Of a stretch of 64,000 nucleotides of DNA, positions 1 through 13,300 are shown in pieces. The DNA is from Telluria sp042683405. GTDB taxonomy: Bacteria; Pseudomonadota; Gammaproteobacteria; Burkholderiales; Burkholderiaceae_D. The position numbers and the translations under genes were made by a program. The stretch covers positions 620,001 to 684,000 of the forward strand of contig NZ_JBHUJS010000003.1 of assembly GCF_042683405.1 (NCBI RefSeq). The letters run 5' to 3'. Under the pieces are notes generated by a model. The model worked only from the letters and a program-made list of their open reading frames with translations. It had not been told where the DNA came from and ran no database searches. The stretch's first letter is position 1, and each line of letters starts with the position of its first letter.

Positions 1-744
1 CGCGGCGCGGGCACGCGCCGTGTGGTACGGGGAGTTGTCGCCGACCAGCAGCACCACCGCGATGCGGTTGGCCGCATCGAGCTGCTTGATTTCGGCGCAC
101 AGGGCATATGGATCGACGCCGGGGGTGGAAGTATTGATGAGCACGACCGCCACCGCCGTCTCGTCGCACAGCCGCACCGCGGTGGACGCGCTGTCGGTCC
201 ACTCCACCGACAGCTTGCGCGCGCTGAACAGCCTGGAAATATGGTCGCGCAGCGCCCCGCCCTTGTCGACGATCAGCACGGCGCCGGCCGGCGGCCCCTT
301 GCGGCGGCGCTGGTAGTCGGCCGGATCGGTCAGGTCGAAGTCGGGCCGCTGGCGCCGGCGCCGCTCCGCCACCTGCGGCAGGCCGCGCGCGGTCAATGCA
401 GCAAGCGCCTCGGCGCGCTCCGCCACGACCGAGGCGAGCGCCGCAAACAGCGCCTGCGACGCGACCGGGCGGGGCAGGACGGGATAAGGCAACTCGACCT
501 GCGGGCGTCCGACCAGCAAGGCCGGCTTCAGCGCGCAGGGACGCGCATCGGATAGCGCCGCCAGCGCGCGGATATTCTCGCCATTCGCCATGTACAGGTC
601 GGGCTCTTGCAAACTGTCCTCATGCAGGCAAAAATAGCCCGGCCCGCCAGCCGGCCCCAGCGAGAGCATCGCGGCAATATGCTCGCACTCGCCCTGGTCG
701 AAACCGAACATGCGTACGGCAAAAGGATATTTTTTTTCAGCCAT
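1..744 (-). CDS. Response-regulator-like protein with degenerate receiver domain (3' part cut by left edge)
   Basis: Reverse-strand reading frame open from ATG at 744 to the left edge (248 codons, no stop), so only the N-terminal part is visible. It begins MAEKKYPFAVRMFGF. Residues about 1-145 show no family I recognise. From about residue 153 a CheY-like beta/alpha pattern appears (AVLIVDKGG, then VVLINTSTPGVDPYALC). The usual acidic pair after the first strand is reduced to D-K, and the phospho-acceptor Asp is Asn in the codon context ATC AAT ACT. The proline-glycine after the acceptor site is retained, which supports the receiver fold. Probably a pseudo-receiver used for protein contacts rather than phosphorylation. 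It is divergent from parE. No strong Shine-Dalgarno precedes the start. Function beyond this is unknown. Confidence 0.6.
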   Translation of the reverse strand, partial: MAEKKYPFAVRMFGFDQGECEHIAAMLSLGPAGGPGYFCLHEDSLQEPDLYMANGENIRALAALSDARPCALKPALLVGRPQVELPYPVLPRPVASQALFAALASVVAERAEALAALTARGLPQVAERRRRQRPDFDLTDPADYQRRRKGPPAGAVLIVDKGGALRDHISRLFSARKLSVEWTDSASTAVRLCDETAVAVVLINTSTPGVDPYALCAEIKQLDAANRIAVVLLVGDNSPYHTARARAA

Positions 745-899
745 TATCTGAAAGTAAAGGAACGTTGGTCGGCAGTCAACACGGCTCCTGGCGTACCAAT
801 CTAACCACATCCGGACCCGGCTTGGCTAGTCCGTAAAAATACCGCTGCTTTCTGCCTGACAAGATAGAATGCGCAGGCATCATTGAACGAACATCCCGT

Positions 900-2897
<1,998 letters not shown>

Positions 2898-2899
2898 CC

Positions 2900-3001
2900 C
2901 GTCGTCCCGGCGCAGGCTGGGACCCATGCTGAGCTTGCGAAAAGGCGGCGTTGTCCCCTTCGCTCACTTCAGCATGGGTTCAGCTTTCGCTGGAACGACG
3001 G
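2900..3001. repeat. REP-like inverted repeat between parE and parC
   Basis: Two imperfect arms face each other. The left arm at 2900-2934 starts CGTCGTCCCGGCGCAGG and runs into CCCATGCTGAGC. The right arm at 2968-3001 is the reverse complement, CCGTCGTTCCAGCG into CCCATGCTGAA. The left arm recurs at 9151-9185 with about 33 of 35 bases identical. The arms could fold in the parE-parC transcript. The type resembles dispersed extragenic palindromes common in proteobacteria. Confidence 0.75.
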
Positions 3002-3019
3002 TTGAGGAACGATTGAACG

Positions 3020-5335
<2,316 letters not shown>

Positions 5336-5385
5336 CCTGCAAGTCTGCCGCTGCGGACACGCCGGCAGCGGCAAGCTGAAAAACG

Positions 5386-5422
5386 AAAGGGACAGTCCCC
5401 ATAAGGGCTGTCCCTTTTTTTT
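5386..5422. terminator. Bidirectional rho-independent terminator after parC
   Basis: Perfect 10-bp stem AAAGGGACAG (5386-5395) / CTGTCCCTTT (5408-5417), followed by T to 5422. On the minus strand the same stem is followed by CGTTTTT, so it can also terminate the convergent gene ending at 5458. It belongs to the GGGAC/GTCCC palindrome set seen at several gene ends in this window. Confidence 0.85.
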
Positions 5423-5457
5423 GCTGCCCGGTGCAGGCTGGCCAGGCCTTCCTGCGC

Positions 5458-6294
5458 TTACTTCGTCTGGTCCTTCTTCATTTCGGCGAGGGCCTTGGCC
5501 TTCTTTTCGTTGGCTTCGGCCTGCGCTGCCGCCTTGTCGGCACTCGCCTCGACGGCTGCCTTGGCCGCCTTTTCGTTGGCGCGGATTACCTTCTTTTCGG
5601 CCTTGGCCTTGGCTTCGGCCAGCTGCTTGTCCTGCTTGGCCTGTTCTTTGGCGCGGTCTTCAGGGTCGGCTTCGCGCACTTCCTCGTTTGCTTCCGCGCG
5701 TGCCTTCGCCAGCTTCTTGTTGGCTTCGGCCTTCTGCTCTTCGGCTTTCAGCGCGGCCTTCTTGGCTTTCTGGTTGGCTTCCGCGACTTCTTCCGCTTCT
5801 TCGTGCTCGGCCTTGGATACCTTCTTGGCCGTGCGGTTATCCATCAGCACAGGCTCCTTGCGCTGCACCGGTGCAGTCGGCGTGGCGGCCGTGCGGGCGG
5901 TGGTGGCAGTGGCTGCAGCTTCGGTGCCAACCGGCGCTCCCTGGGCGGTGGTCGCGGTCTGGCCGGCGCCGCCAGCCTGCGCAGCGCTGCCGCTTTGCGC
6001 GGTGCCGGACGCCTGGGTCGCGCCCATCTGGCTGTCGCCGCTCTGCGGCACCGGGCCGGTGCTCTGGGTGACGGCGGTCGAAGGCGTGGTCGGATTGGCC
6101 GGTTGCGCTGCAGGGCCGACCGACTTGCCGGTGGTCGGCACGACGCCGCTGGTGGCGGCCGCCGAGGTGGCCGGCGTGGCGGCATTGCGCGGATTGGCGG
6201 CCTGGGTCGTGTCTGCGGCCGGTGCGGTCTGGGTCTGGGCAGTCGCGGCGGTGGCGAACAGGCCGGCGATCAGGGTTGCGAGCAGTTTATTCAT
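5458..6294 (-). CDS. Exported low-complexity protein with Lys/Glu/Ala coiled-coil tail
   Basis: 278 residues. It starts with a clear signal peptide (MNKLLATLIAGLFATAATAQ), with an AAGGAG Shine-Dalgarno six bases upstream. Residues about 20-145 are Ala/Thr/Gly/Gln-rich and probably disordered. About 150-278 is a highly charged helix of near-repeated units such as EANQKAKKA, EANKKLAKA, EANEKAAKA and EANEKKAKA, predicted to be an extended coiled coil. An upstream in-frame extension would run to 7686 through the neighbouring peptidase gene and is an artefact. I do not recognise a family. A periplasmic or surface-associated structural role is possible but unproven. It faces parC convergently. Confidence 0.75.
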   Translation of the reverse strand: MNKLLATLIAGLFATAATAQTQTAPAADTTQAANPRNAATPATSAAATSGVVPTTGKSVGPAAQPANPTTPSTAVTQSTGPVPQSGDSQMGATQASGTAQSGSAAQAGGAGQTATTAQGAPVGTEAAATATTARTAATPTAPVQRKEPVLMDNRTAKKVSKAEHEEAEEVAEANQKAKKAALKAEEQKAEANKKLAKARAEANEEVREADPEDRAKEQAKQDKQLAEAKAKAEKKVIRANEKAAKAAVEASADKAAAQAEANEKKAKALAEMKKDQTK

Positions 6295-6329
6295 GACTGT
6301 ACCTTCTCCTTGTAATGAGGGCTGGTCGA

Positions 6330-6351
6330 GGGCGAAACCGGTGTTTCGCCC
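6330..6351 (-). terminator. Hairpin between M64 peptidase gene and coiled-coil protein gene
   Basis: 9-bp perfect stem GGGCGAAAC / GTTTCGCCC with loop CGGT, just after the M64 gene on the minus strand. There is no T-run, so termination is only likely. It could also protect the upstream mRNA's 3' end. Confidence 0.45.
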
Positions 6352-6428
6352 AGCCAAAGCTTTGCCCAGAATAGAAGTCGGCACAGCGGAAGGTCTGTGC
6401 GTCACCGCACACAGGCCTCCCTGCCGGG

Positions 6429-7850
6429 TTACGGTTTTGCGGTGGGGCGCGAGTACAGGTCCATGGTTTCCTGCAGTGCGTCGCTGCAGACGTGGCAGAA
6501 CTCCTCGCTGCGGTCGAACATCACGCATTGCATCTGGGAACGGTAGTAGCCGGTGGCTTCGTAGTTCGCGCCTTCGAATGCGCCGATATCGTGCTTGTGC
6601 TTCGCCTTCGAGAACAGCCTGGCGGTGAATTCGAGGTCTTCCTTGAACAGCTTGCTCATTTCCGACTCGGGACGGTTGGCGGCCCGCATCTCGGCGCGGC
6701 GCTTCTGGTAGGCGCGCGAGTGCTCCTCGTACTCCGCCTTGGGCCACGGCGTCGGCAGCGGCGTGCCGGCAGTGACGCGCTTCTTCCACTTGATGCTGGC
6801 CGGGTCGCGCAGCGCGGTCACGTTGGGCTCCCACGGCTCCGGGCGCTCGCCGGTGCTCTGGTACGACACCGGCGAGGTGTAGTACTCGTCCGCCAGGCCG
6901 GCGAAGTGGTGGCCGAATTCGTGCACGAACAGGTAGTTGGCCCAGTCGTTGCCGGCAGCGGCCGTCGAGAACTGTCCATAGATGCCGCCGCCGCCGTAGG
7001 TCTCGTTGTTGACCAGGATTTCGATGAACTCGTAAGGCGCATGCTGGGCGATGTCGCGCAGCGCGCGGTTGTCCAGCGTGAGCACGTAACGCTCGGATCC
7101 GAAAATGTCGTAGCGGGTGCCCAGCGCGGACGCCTGGTGCTTGCCGGTCGACGGGCGCGATACGCCCGATTGCTCGGTCGGCACGGCCAGGCCCCACACG
7201 TTGAAGTCGCCCGCGCGCTCCTTGAACGGCGATACCGTAAACAGGTAGTCGGCAAGGCGCCTTGCGTCGGCCTCGAACTTTTTCATTTCCTTTGCCGTGT
7301 AGCCGTCGCCCAGCACCAGCAGGTCGACCTTGGACGGCGACGGGCCGGACACGCGGATCGGGATCGGCTTGGCGGGCGCGGCTGGCTGCGCGCGCACGAC
7401 GTCGAGCGCGGTCGGATCGACATCCACCGTCCACACCACCGAGAAGGCGTTGCGCTCGTCGCGCTTGAGGATCCTCACGCGCACCGGCCTGTCGAAATGC
7501 GGGAAGCGCACCGACTCGTGGAAGGCGCGATTGAGCTTGCCGGCCTCCGTGGTGGTGCGCCATTCGCCGAAGATGGTGGAGAAGCCGCGCGAGTACAGCA
7601 GGTCGCCGGTCCTGGGATCGACCACCTCGACGCGATTGACGCCGCGGTCGGTGGTATCGATCGCCTGCGACAGCGACCCGGGCCACGGCAGCGGCTCGAC
7701 CAGCACGCGCTCGAGCGCATAGCTGTCGTCCAGCGCGTTCCCGCTATGGACGTAATCGACGCGCATGGTGCCCGGCTGGGCCTGCGCACTGGCTGCAGGG
7801 GCGGCCAGCGCCAGCAGCGCGGCGCAAAGAACGGTGGAAAAACGCAGCAT
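6429..7850 (-). CDS. Secreted peptidase M64 (IgA peptidase family)
   Basis: 473-residue metallopeptidase with a signal peptide (MLRFSTVLCAALLALAAPAASAQA). The zinc motif is HEFGHHFAGLADEY with His310, Glu311 and His314, the extended HExxHxxxGxxDE pattern of family M64. Upstream sits VLVLGDGYTAKEM, also typical of this family. An N-terminal M64 accessory domain covers about residues 25-150. A Cys pair near the C-terminus (CHVC) may form a disulfide. It is probably released to the periplasm or outside. The substrate is unknown; the family was named for cleavage of IgA, but environmental members need not act on it. Divergent from the M14-like gene at 7992. Confidence 0.9.
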   Translation of the reverse strand: MLRFSTVLCAALLALAAPAASAQAQPGTMRVDYVHSGNALDDSYALERVLVEPLPWPGSLSQAIDTTDRGVNRVEVVDPRTGDLLYSRGFSTIFGEWRTTTEAGKLNRAFHESVRFPHFDRPVRVRILKRDERNAFSVVWTVDVDPTALDVVRAQPAAPAKPIPIRVSGPSPSKVDLLVLGDGYTAKEMKKFEADARRLADYLFTVSPFKERAGDFNVWGLAVPTEQSGVSRPSTGKHQASALGTRYDIFGSERYVLTLDNRALRDIAQHAPYEFIEILVNNETYGGGGIYGQFSTAAAGNDWANYLFVHEFGHHFAGLADEYYTSPVSYQSTGERPEPWEPNVTALRDPASIKWKKRVTAGTPLPTPWPKAEYEEHSRAYQKRRAEMRAANRPESEMSKLFKEDLEFTARLFSKAKHKHDIGAFEGANYEATGYYRSQMQCVMFDRSEEFCHVCSDALQETMDLYSRPTAKP

Positions 7851-7991
7851 CTCGCCTCCTCGTGAATGAATCCGGCCATTGTACTAGGGGACTGCCGCTG
7901 CGGCCTGCCTCGCCATGGGTACAGGTGGGCGCGGCCCCTGCGTGAATTATGAGAGACTGCCACTCCCGGTTCCACTCATCCGCAAGCACCC

Positions 7992-9113
7992 ATGCACGTA
8001 CAAAAGCACGCGATTTCCACCGAGGACAGCAGCGCCTCGTTCCAGCTGACCTCCTTCCATTTCGGCCAGCCCGGCACCGGCAAGAAGGTCTATATCCAGG
8101 CGGCGCTGCATGCCGACGAAATCCCCGGCATGCTGGTCGCCCAGTTCCTGCGCATCGAACTGGAAGCGCTCGAACGCGATGGCAGCATCAAGGGGGAAGT
8201 CATCCTGGTCCCGGCGGCGAACCCGATCGGCATGTCCCAGGCGATCCACGGCGCGCCGTTCGGCCGCTTCGACCTGGCCACGGGCGTCAACTTCAACCGC
8301 GCCTACAAGCATGTGGCCGCGGACCTGAAGTACTCGCTGGCCGGGAAGCTCTCGACCGACGACGCGGCGGCCAACGTGGCCCTGATCCGTGAACATGCGC
8401 GCGAGTCGGTCGCCAGCTGGACGCCCGGAACGAATGCGGAGACGCTGAAGAAGACCTTGCTGGCGATGGCGATCGATGCGGACTATGTGCTCGACCTGCA
8501 TTGCGATAACGAGGCGGTGGTGCACATGTACGCGGGGACGCCGTTGCAGCAGGCGGTCAAGCCGCTGGCTGCCATCATGGGCGCGCACGCGGTCCTGCTG
8601 GCGCTGGAAGCGGGCGAGGAACCGTTCGACGAGGCGTGCAGCCGCCTGTGGTGGGACCTGCCGGCGCACTTCGGCGCGGCGTTCCCGATTCCGCCGGCCT
8701 GCGTATCGGTTACGGTCGAATTGCGCGGCGAGATGGATGTGAGCTACGAGTACGCCAGGCAGGATGCGCGCAGCCTGATCCAGTATCTCGCGCACGAAGG
8801 CGTGCTCGATATCCCGGTCGAGCCGCTGCCGGAACCGATCTGCGCGCCCACGCCGCTGGAAGGCGTGGAGCCGATCCACGCGCCGCACTCGGGCGTGCTG
8901 GTGTTCATGAAAAACCTGGGCGACAAGATCGAGGCCGGCGAACCGATCGCCGACCTGGTGGAGCCGGTCAGCGGCAAGACCACGCAGTTGCGTGCGACGC
9001 GCGACGGCGTGTTCTTTGCGCGCACGGCGCACCGCTACGTGCATCGCGGCATGAATGTGGGAAAGCTGGCCGGAGACACGGCCTACCGCGTCGGCAAGCT
9101 GCTCAGCTCATAA
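7992..9113 (+). CDS. Succinylglutamate desuccinylase/aspartoacylase family zinc hydrolase
   Basis: 373 residues, M14-like AstE/AspA fold. The zinc ligands visible are His40 and Glu43 (LHADEIPG) and His170 (VLDLHCDNE). The Asn/Arg substrate site is GVNFNRAYKH. A C-terminal barrel-like domain (about 295-373; APHSGVLVFMKNLGDKIEAG) resembles a biotinyl/lipoyl-type hairpin, as in other members of this family. Expected reaction: hydrolysis of an N-acyl amino acid or amide. No ast or other arginine-catabolic genes are adjacent, so AstE itself is unlikely. Cytoplasmic, with no signal peptide. Confidence 0.85.
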   Translation: MHVQKHAISTEDSSASFQLTSFHFGQPGTGKKVYIQAALHADEIPGMLVAQFLRIELEALERDGSIKGEVILVPAANPIGMSQAIHGAPFGRFDLATGVNFNRAYKHVAADLKYSLAGKLSTDDAAANVALIREHARESVASWTPGTNAETLKKTLLAMAIDADYVLDLHCDNEAVVHMYAGTPLQQAVKPLAAIMGAHAVLLALEAGEEPFDEACSRLWWDLPAHFGAAFPIPPACVSVTVELRGEMDVSYEYARQDARSLIQYLAHEGVLDIPVEPLPEPICAPTPLEGVEPIHAPHSGVLVFMKNLGDKIEAGEPIADLVEPVSGKTTQLRATRDGVFFARTAHRYVHRGMNVGKLAGDTAYRVGKLLSS

Positions 9114-9150
9114 AGCTGACGTGGCCCGGGCGAACCTGGTAGCGGCAGAT

Positions 9151-9185
9151 GCTCAGTTTGGGTCCCAGCCTGCGCCGGGACGACG
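9151..9185. repeat. Second copy of REP-like arm
   Basis: The reverse complement of 9151-9185 matches the left arm at 2900-2934 (CGTCGTCCCGGCGCAGG core), differing only at the AT/AA bases near the end. It sits in the convergent gap between the AstE-like and GNAT genes and has no partner arm here, so it is a half unit. Confidence 0.7.
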
Positions 9186-9611
9186 TTACGAGATGTAGAT
9201 GTTGGGCTGGTAGCGTTCCATATGGTTGTCGGGCGCGGCCAGCGCCTGGAAACCATATTTCTCGTACACATGATGGGCGTTGGTCGTTGCCAGCGTGAAC
9301 CGGCGCAGGCCCTGCAGGGACGGGTGCGCCATGATGGTATTCATCATCTGGGAGCAGTAGCCGCGCCCCCGATACTGCGGCAGCACGAACACGTCCACCA
9401 GGTTGGCGAAGGTCGCGTAGTCGGTAATCACACGGGCGAAGGCCACCTGGCGCCCGTCCAGGAATCCCCCGAAGCACATCGAATTCTCGATCGCGCGGTC
9501 GACCACGCGGCGAGGGATGCCCACGGCCCAGGTCGATTGCTCGCTGAGGAACTGATAGATCATCGGTACATCGAGCAACGTCTTATCGGTGCTGATCTCT
9601 AACTCGGACAT
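9186..9611 (-). CDS. GNAT family N-acetyltransferase
   Basis: 141 residues with the acetyl-CoA pyrophosphate loop QYRGRGYCSQM (motif A) after strand 4 (LVDVFVLP), and a C-terminal AHHVYEKYGF motif typical of small-molecule or protein N-acetyltransferases. N-terminal VPMIYQFLSEQSTWAVGIPR matches a common subgroup of single-domain GNATs. The acceptor substrate is not predictable. It is convergent with the AstE-like gene, with a REP half-element in the gap. Confidence 0.9.
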   Translation of the reverse strand: MSELEISTDKTLLDVPMIYQFLSEQSTWAVGIPRRVVDRAIENSMCFGGFLDGRQVAFARVITDYATFANLVDVFVLPQYRGRGYCSQMMNTIMAHPSLQGLRRFTLATTNAHHVYEKYGFQALAAPDNHMERYQPNIYIS

Positions 9612-9654
9612 GGAAGCGCGCCTGCAGTGATCGGATGGCCTATTCTACAGAAAA

Positions 9655-10218
9655 TCAGCGGCTTTGCAGGTACCGTTCGGGTAGTTTGAGTTTGTCGTCT
9701 TCCGAGCGCCATGCCAGGCTGGCGATCCACCAGCGCTGGCCGTCGTTGTAGAGCTGGATGCTGTTGATGCCTCGCGCAAACGGCGCAGACTCGCGCGTGC
9801 CGCGCCGCGCCTCGTAGGTGCTGAACACGTGCACGAGCTGGCCGAACGATTCCGTAGTGCGCGCCAGTTCGGTTTCAAAGAAGCCGTGTTCCAGCAGGAC
9901 TTTGCCGCTGCGCGCGATGTAGCCGTCCACGGTCATCGGAACCGCCTTGAAGCTGCCGTCTTTCTGGGGCGCCACCACCATCATGCGCCCCTCGGGCATG
10001 AACAGCGAATGCATGCGGTCCCAGTCGCGCGCCTGGCCGGGCGGACCGGAGATGACGTCGTACAGCGCGGCAATGATGCCGTCGACCGATGCGACGTCTG
10101 CCGCGCGCGCCGTGTACGTGGCGGCCGGGGCGGCGGGAACAGGTGCTTCGGCGGCCTGCGCGCACAGCGCAGCCAGCGCCAGCACGGCTGCTGCGGGAAA
10201 GCGGATCAGTGTATGCAT
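9655..10218 (-). CDS. Exported NTF2/SnoaL-like protein
   Basis: 187 residues with a signal peptide (MHTLIRFPAAAVLALAALCAQA). The mature part has the layout of a SnoaL/DUF4440-like NTF2 fold: an N-terminal helix (VDGIIAALYDVIS), RDWDRMHSLFMPEGRM, then strands ending in GINSIQLYNDGQRWWIASLAW. The RDW..LF.P pattern is typical of periplasmic nuclear-transport-factor-2-like proteins. There is no evident catalytic site. It may bind a small ligand. The gene sits 43 bp upstream of the GNAT gene on the same strand, so they may be cotranscribed. Confidence 0.7.
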   Translation of the reverse strand: MHTLIRFPAAAVLALAALCAQAAEAPVPAAPAATYTARAADVASVDGIIAALYDVISGPPGQARDWDRMHSLFMPEGRMMVVAPQKDGSFKAVPMTVDGYIARSGKVLLEHGFFETELARTTESFGQLVHVFSTYEARRGTRESAPFARGINSIQLYNDGQRWWIASLAWRSEDDKLKLPERYLQSR

Positions 10219-10313
10219 GTTGTCTCCTGTGATGTGCTTTATTTCCAGCTGGAATAGTCCTCTATTTCGTTGACGCTGTCACGCCGCCATCACATGCCAG
10301 CGGCAATAAAAAA

Positions 10314-10340
10314 AACCGGGCGCGAGGCCCGGTTCTTTTT
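10314..10340. terminator. Rho-independent terminator of the giant surface-protein gene
   Basis: Stem AACCGGGC (10314-10321) / GCCCGGTT (10327-10334) with loop GCGAG. A long T-run follows on the minus strand (complement of the A-run before 10314), and CTTTTT follows on the plus strand. It lies 12 bp beyond the stop of the 11-kb gene. Confidence 0.85.
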
Positions 10341-10351
10341 GCGCGGATGGA

Positions 10352-13300
10352 TCAGGAACCGCCATTCCCATCGATGGTGGTGCTGATCAGGCCCACCAGC
10401 GCGATCTTCTCCGCCGAATCGGCAAAGCCCAGCAGGACGTCACCGCGGTCCAGGCGTCCCTCGTCGAGCAGTCGGGTCCAGCCTTCCACCTCGCCCGGCT
10501 TGGCGTCACGGTGCAATGCCCCGTGGTACAGCGCCGCCACGAACTGCGCATTGGTCATCGCGCCGTACAGTGCCTGAGACTCCGCCGAACCGATAAAGCC
10601 ATCGGCGATATCGCCCATCGACACGCCGGCTTCCGACAGCGACAGCCAGTGGTTGATGCCGCCCATGTCCGGTGCGCGGCCGTACAGCGAGTCGTACATG
10701 CGCACCAGCGTGCCGGCGTCGGTCGCGGCGAAGTCGATCTCGCGCACGACAGGCATGGCCAGCTTTTCGGCCGAATCGACCACCGACAGCGCCAGTGCAG
10801 CCTGAGTCAGCTTGCCCTCGTCGAGCATGCGGGTCCAGAATGCCAGCCCTTCCGCATCGGCCGTGCGGCCCAGCGACTGGATGTAGAGCGCGGACACGAA
10901 CTCCTCGTTGCTCAGCTCCAGCTGGGCGAACTCCGAGCCTGCCAGCATATGCTGCGCCACCGTCGCCAGCGACGCGCCGCGGCCAAGTGCTGCCATCCAC
11001 GCACTGATGCCTTCGGCGTCCGGAGCGCGGTCGAACAGCGCTTCGTACAGGCGCGTGATGGTGCCGTACGCCGTGGTGTCCGCCTCGCCGTTCATGAAGC
11101 GCAAGCTCTCGACGCCTGCGACCGTGTCCACGCCGTCGGCGCCGCCATCGCGGTGCGTGAGCACCAGTTGGCCTTCGCTGAAGCGCATGATGTAGTCGTC
11201 GCGGCTGCCGCCCACCAGGCGCAGCACGTCCAGGCCGGAACCGCCATCGATGCTGTCGTTGCCAAGGCCGCCGAACACCAGGTCGTCGCCCTCGTCGCCG
11301 AAGATCAGGTCATTGCCGCCCGCGCTGCCGATGGTGTCGTTGCCGGCGCCGCCGTGCAGGATGTCGTCGTCCGCGCCCAGCATGATCTCCTGGTCCTGGC
11401 CGTCGCCCCACACGCTCTGCGAACCGGCGCCGCCGGTCACGCGCACGTTGCCGACGATCGCCGCGAACGCGACGTCGTTCAGCTGGATTTCCGAACCCGT
11501 CGGCAGGTTGTTCGCGTCGATTACCAGCGCCGACAGCGGACCGCCGAGGCCGGGCGCCGCGCCCTGGATGACGATCGGGTTACCTGGCGTGACGCCGCTG
11601 CCCACGGTCGGGACGACCGTCTTGACGAGCAGGTTCGCATCGGTCGGCAGGCCGGACAGGAAGCCCGAGCCGCCGCCGGTCATCTGCTGCTGGTCGTGCG
11701 AACCGGCCTGGGTGACGCCGCGAATCTCGCGGATCAGGTCCGCCATCGCCTTGTCGACCGATTGCGGTGCGGACGAACCGATCACCTGCAGGCCGACGCC
11801 GGTCGGCACCAGCGCCGTCAGCAGGTCGGTGCCATTCGAACTTGCCAGCGGGATGTCCGCGGCCGTCGTATTGCCCACCTGTTCCTGACGGTCCGATTGG
11901 ACCACCGGCACCGTGACCACCTGGCTGGTCGTGCCGTCGTCGTTGGTGCGCGTATCGGTACCCACCGACACGCCGTCGACCACCGCCACGTCGGTAACCG
12001 CGACCAGGAGGTCCTGCGTGTCGCTGCCGAAGGCATCGCTTGCGGTCACCTGCACCGAGTAGGTGTTGTCCGCGCCCGCGTCCAGCGGGGCACTGTAGTC
12101 CGGCGTGCCGATGAAGCGCAGTACGCCCGTGACCGCATCGATCTCGAAGAGCGCCGCATCGGCGCCGCCCGAGATGGCGTAGCTCGCCGTCGTGAGCGAG
12201 CTTGCCGAGACCGTGGTCACCAGGCGGGTCATTTCGGCCACGCTTACGCGCACCGTCTGGCCGCCGCCGTTACTGCCGATCAGCGGCGCGATCGTGGCGA
12301 CGCCGCCCGGATCGCGGATGCTGCCGTTGGCCAGGCCGTCGCTGTCGAAGATGCCGCCGTCGGTCAGCGAGAAGGTGATCTTGGTCTTGGCGCCCACCGT
12401 GGTGACCGAGGTGGCCAGGTTGGTCCACACGCCGTTGTTGTCCTGCTTGAAGTAGCCATTCACGTTGCGCGACGCGTCGACGTAGATGCTCATCTCCACC
12501 GTGCCGCCCGGCGCCACGTTACCGATCGTGAAGTCGAACTGGCCGACCGGCATCTTGACGTGACGCGGCAGGCCCGCCGGCGCAGCGGAGCTGCTGACCG
12601 ACGACAGGCTGTAGCCCTCGGCCACCGCCAGCGTGGCGTATGGCGCCCCAGCCACCACGGTGGCGATCGACGCGACGTTCAGTTGCAGGCTGTCGGCCAC
12701 GCCGTCGCCATTGCCGTCGCCGTTGCCGCCGAAGGCGCCAGGAACTGGATCTTCCGCGGAGTTCGGGCGGCCGTCGTTGTCGATGTCCGCGTCGAAGTTG
12801 TCGGGCAGTCCGTCGCCGTCCAGGTCAGCCAGCAGGTTGACGGTGATGGCCTGCACGTCCGTTCCGCCCTTGCCGTCTTCGGCCGTGACCTCGACTTGGA
12901 AGCGGTTGTCCGCGTCGCTGTCGGCGGGCGCCGCCACGCGATGCGCCGCCTTCAGGCGCAGTGCGCCGGTGGCCGCATCGATGTCGAACAGCGCTGCATC
13001 GGCGCCGCCGCTGATGCGGTAGCTGACGGTGTCGCCGTCGGCATCTGCCGCCACCAGGGTGGCTACCGCGGTGAGCTTCTCGGCCAGGCTGTATTCGGCC
13101 GTTGCCGCGCCTGCGAAGACCGGCGACGCGTTGAAGCGGGCGCCGTGCTGTGCGCCCTCGGCGAAGCCGGCGCCGATCGCATTGCCGGCGCTGTCGGCCA
13201 CGCCGGTGCCCGAACCGTTCAGGTCCAGCCTGATCGTGCCGTCGCCCTGGATGCCGCTGACGCGCACGGTGTAGCTGTTGCCCGATCCGGTCACGCTGTT

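Noticed and set aside
5458..7686. A single 742-residue protein joining the M64 region to the coiled-coil protein
   Set aside because: The upstream part is an out-of-frame reading of the M64 gene. The real product has its own signal peptide and ribosome site at 6294.
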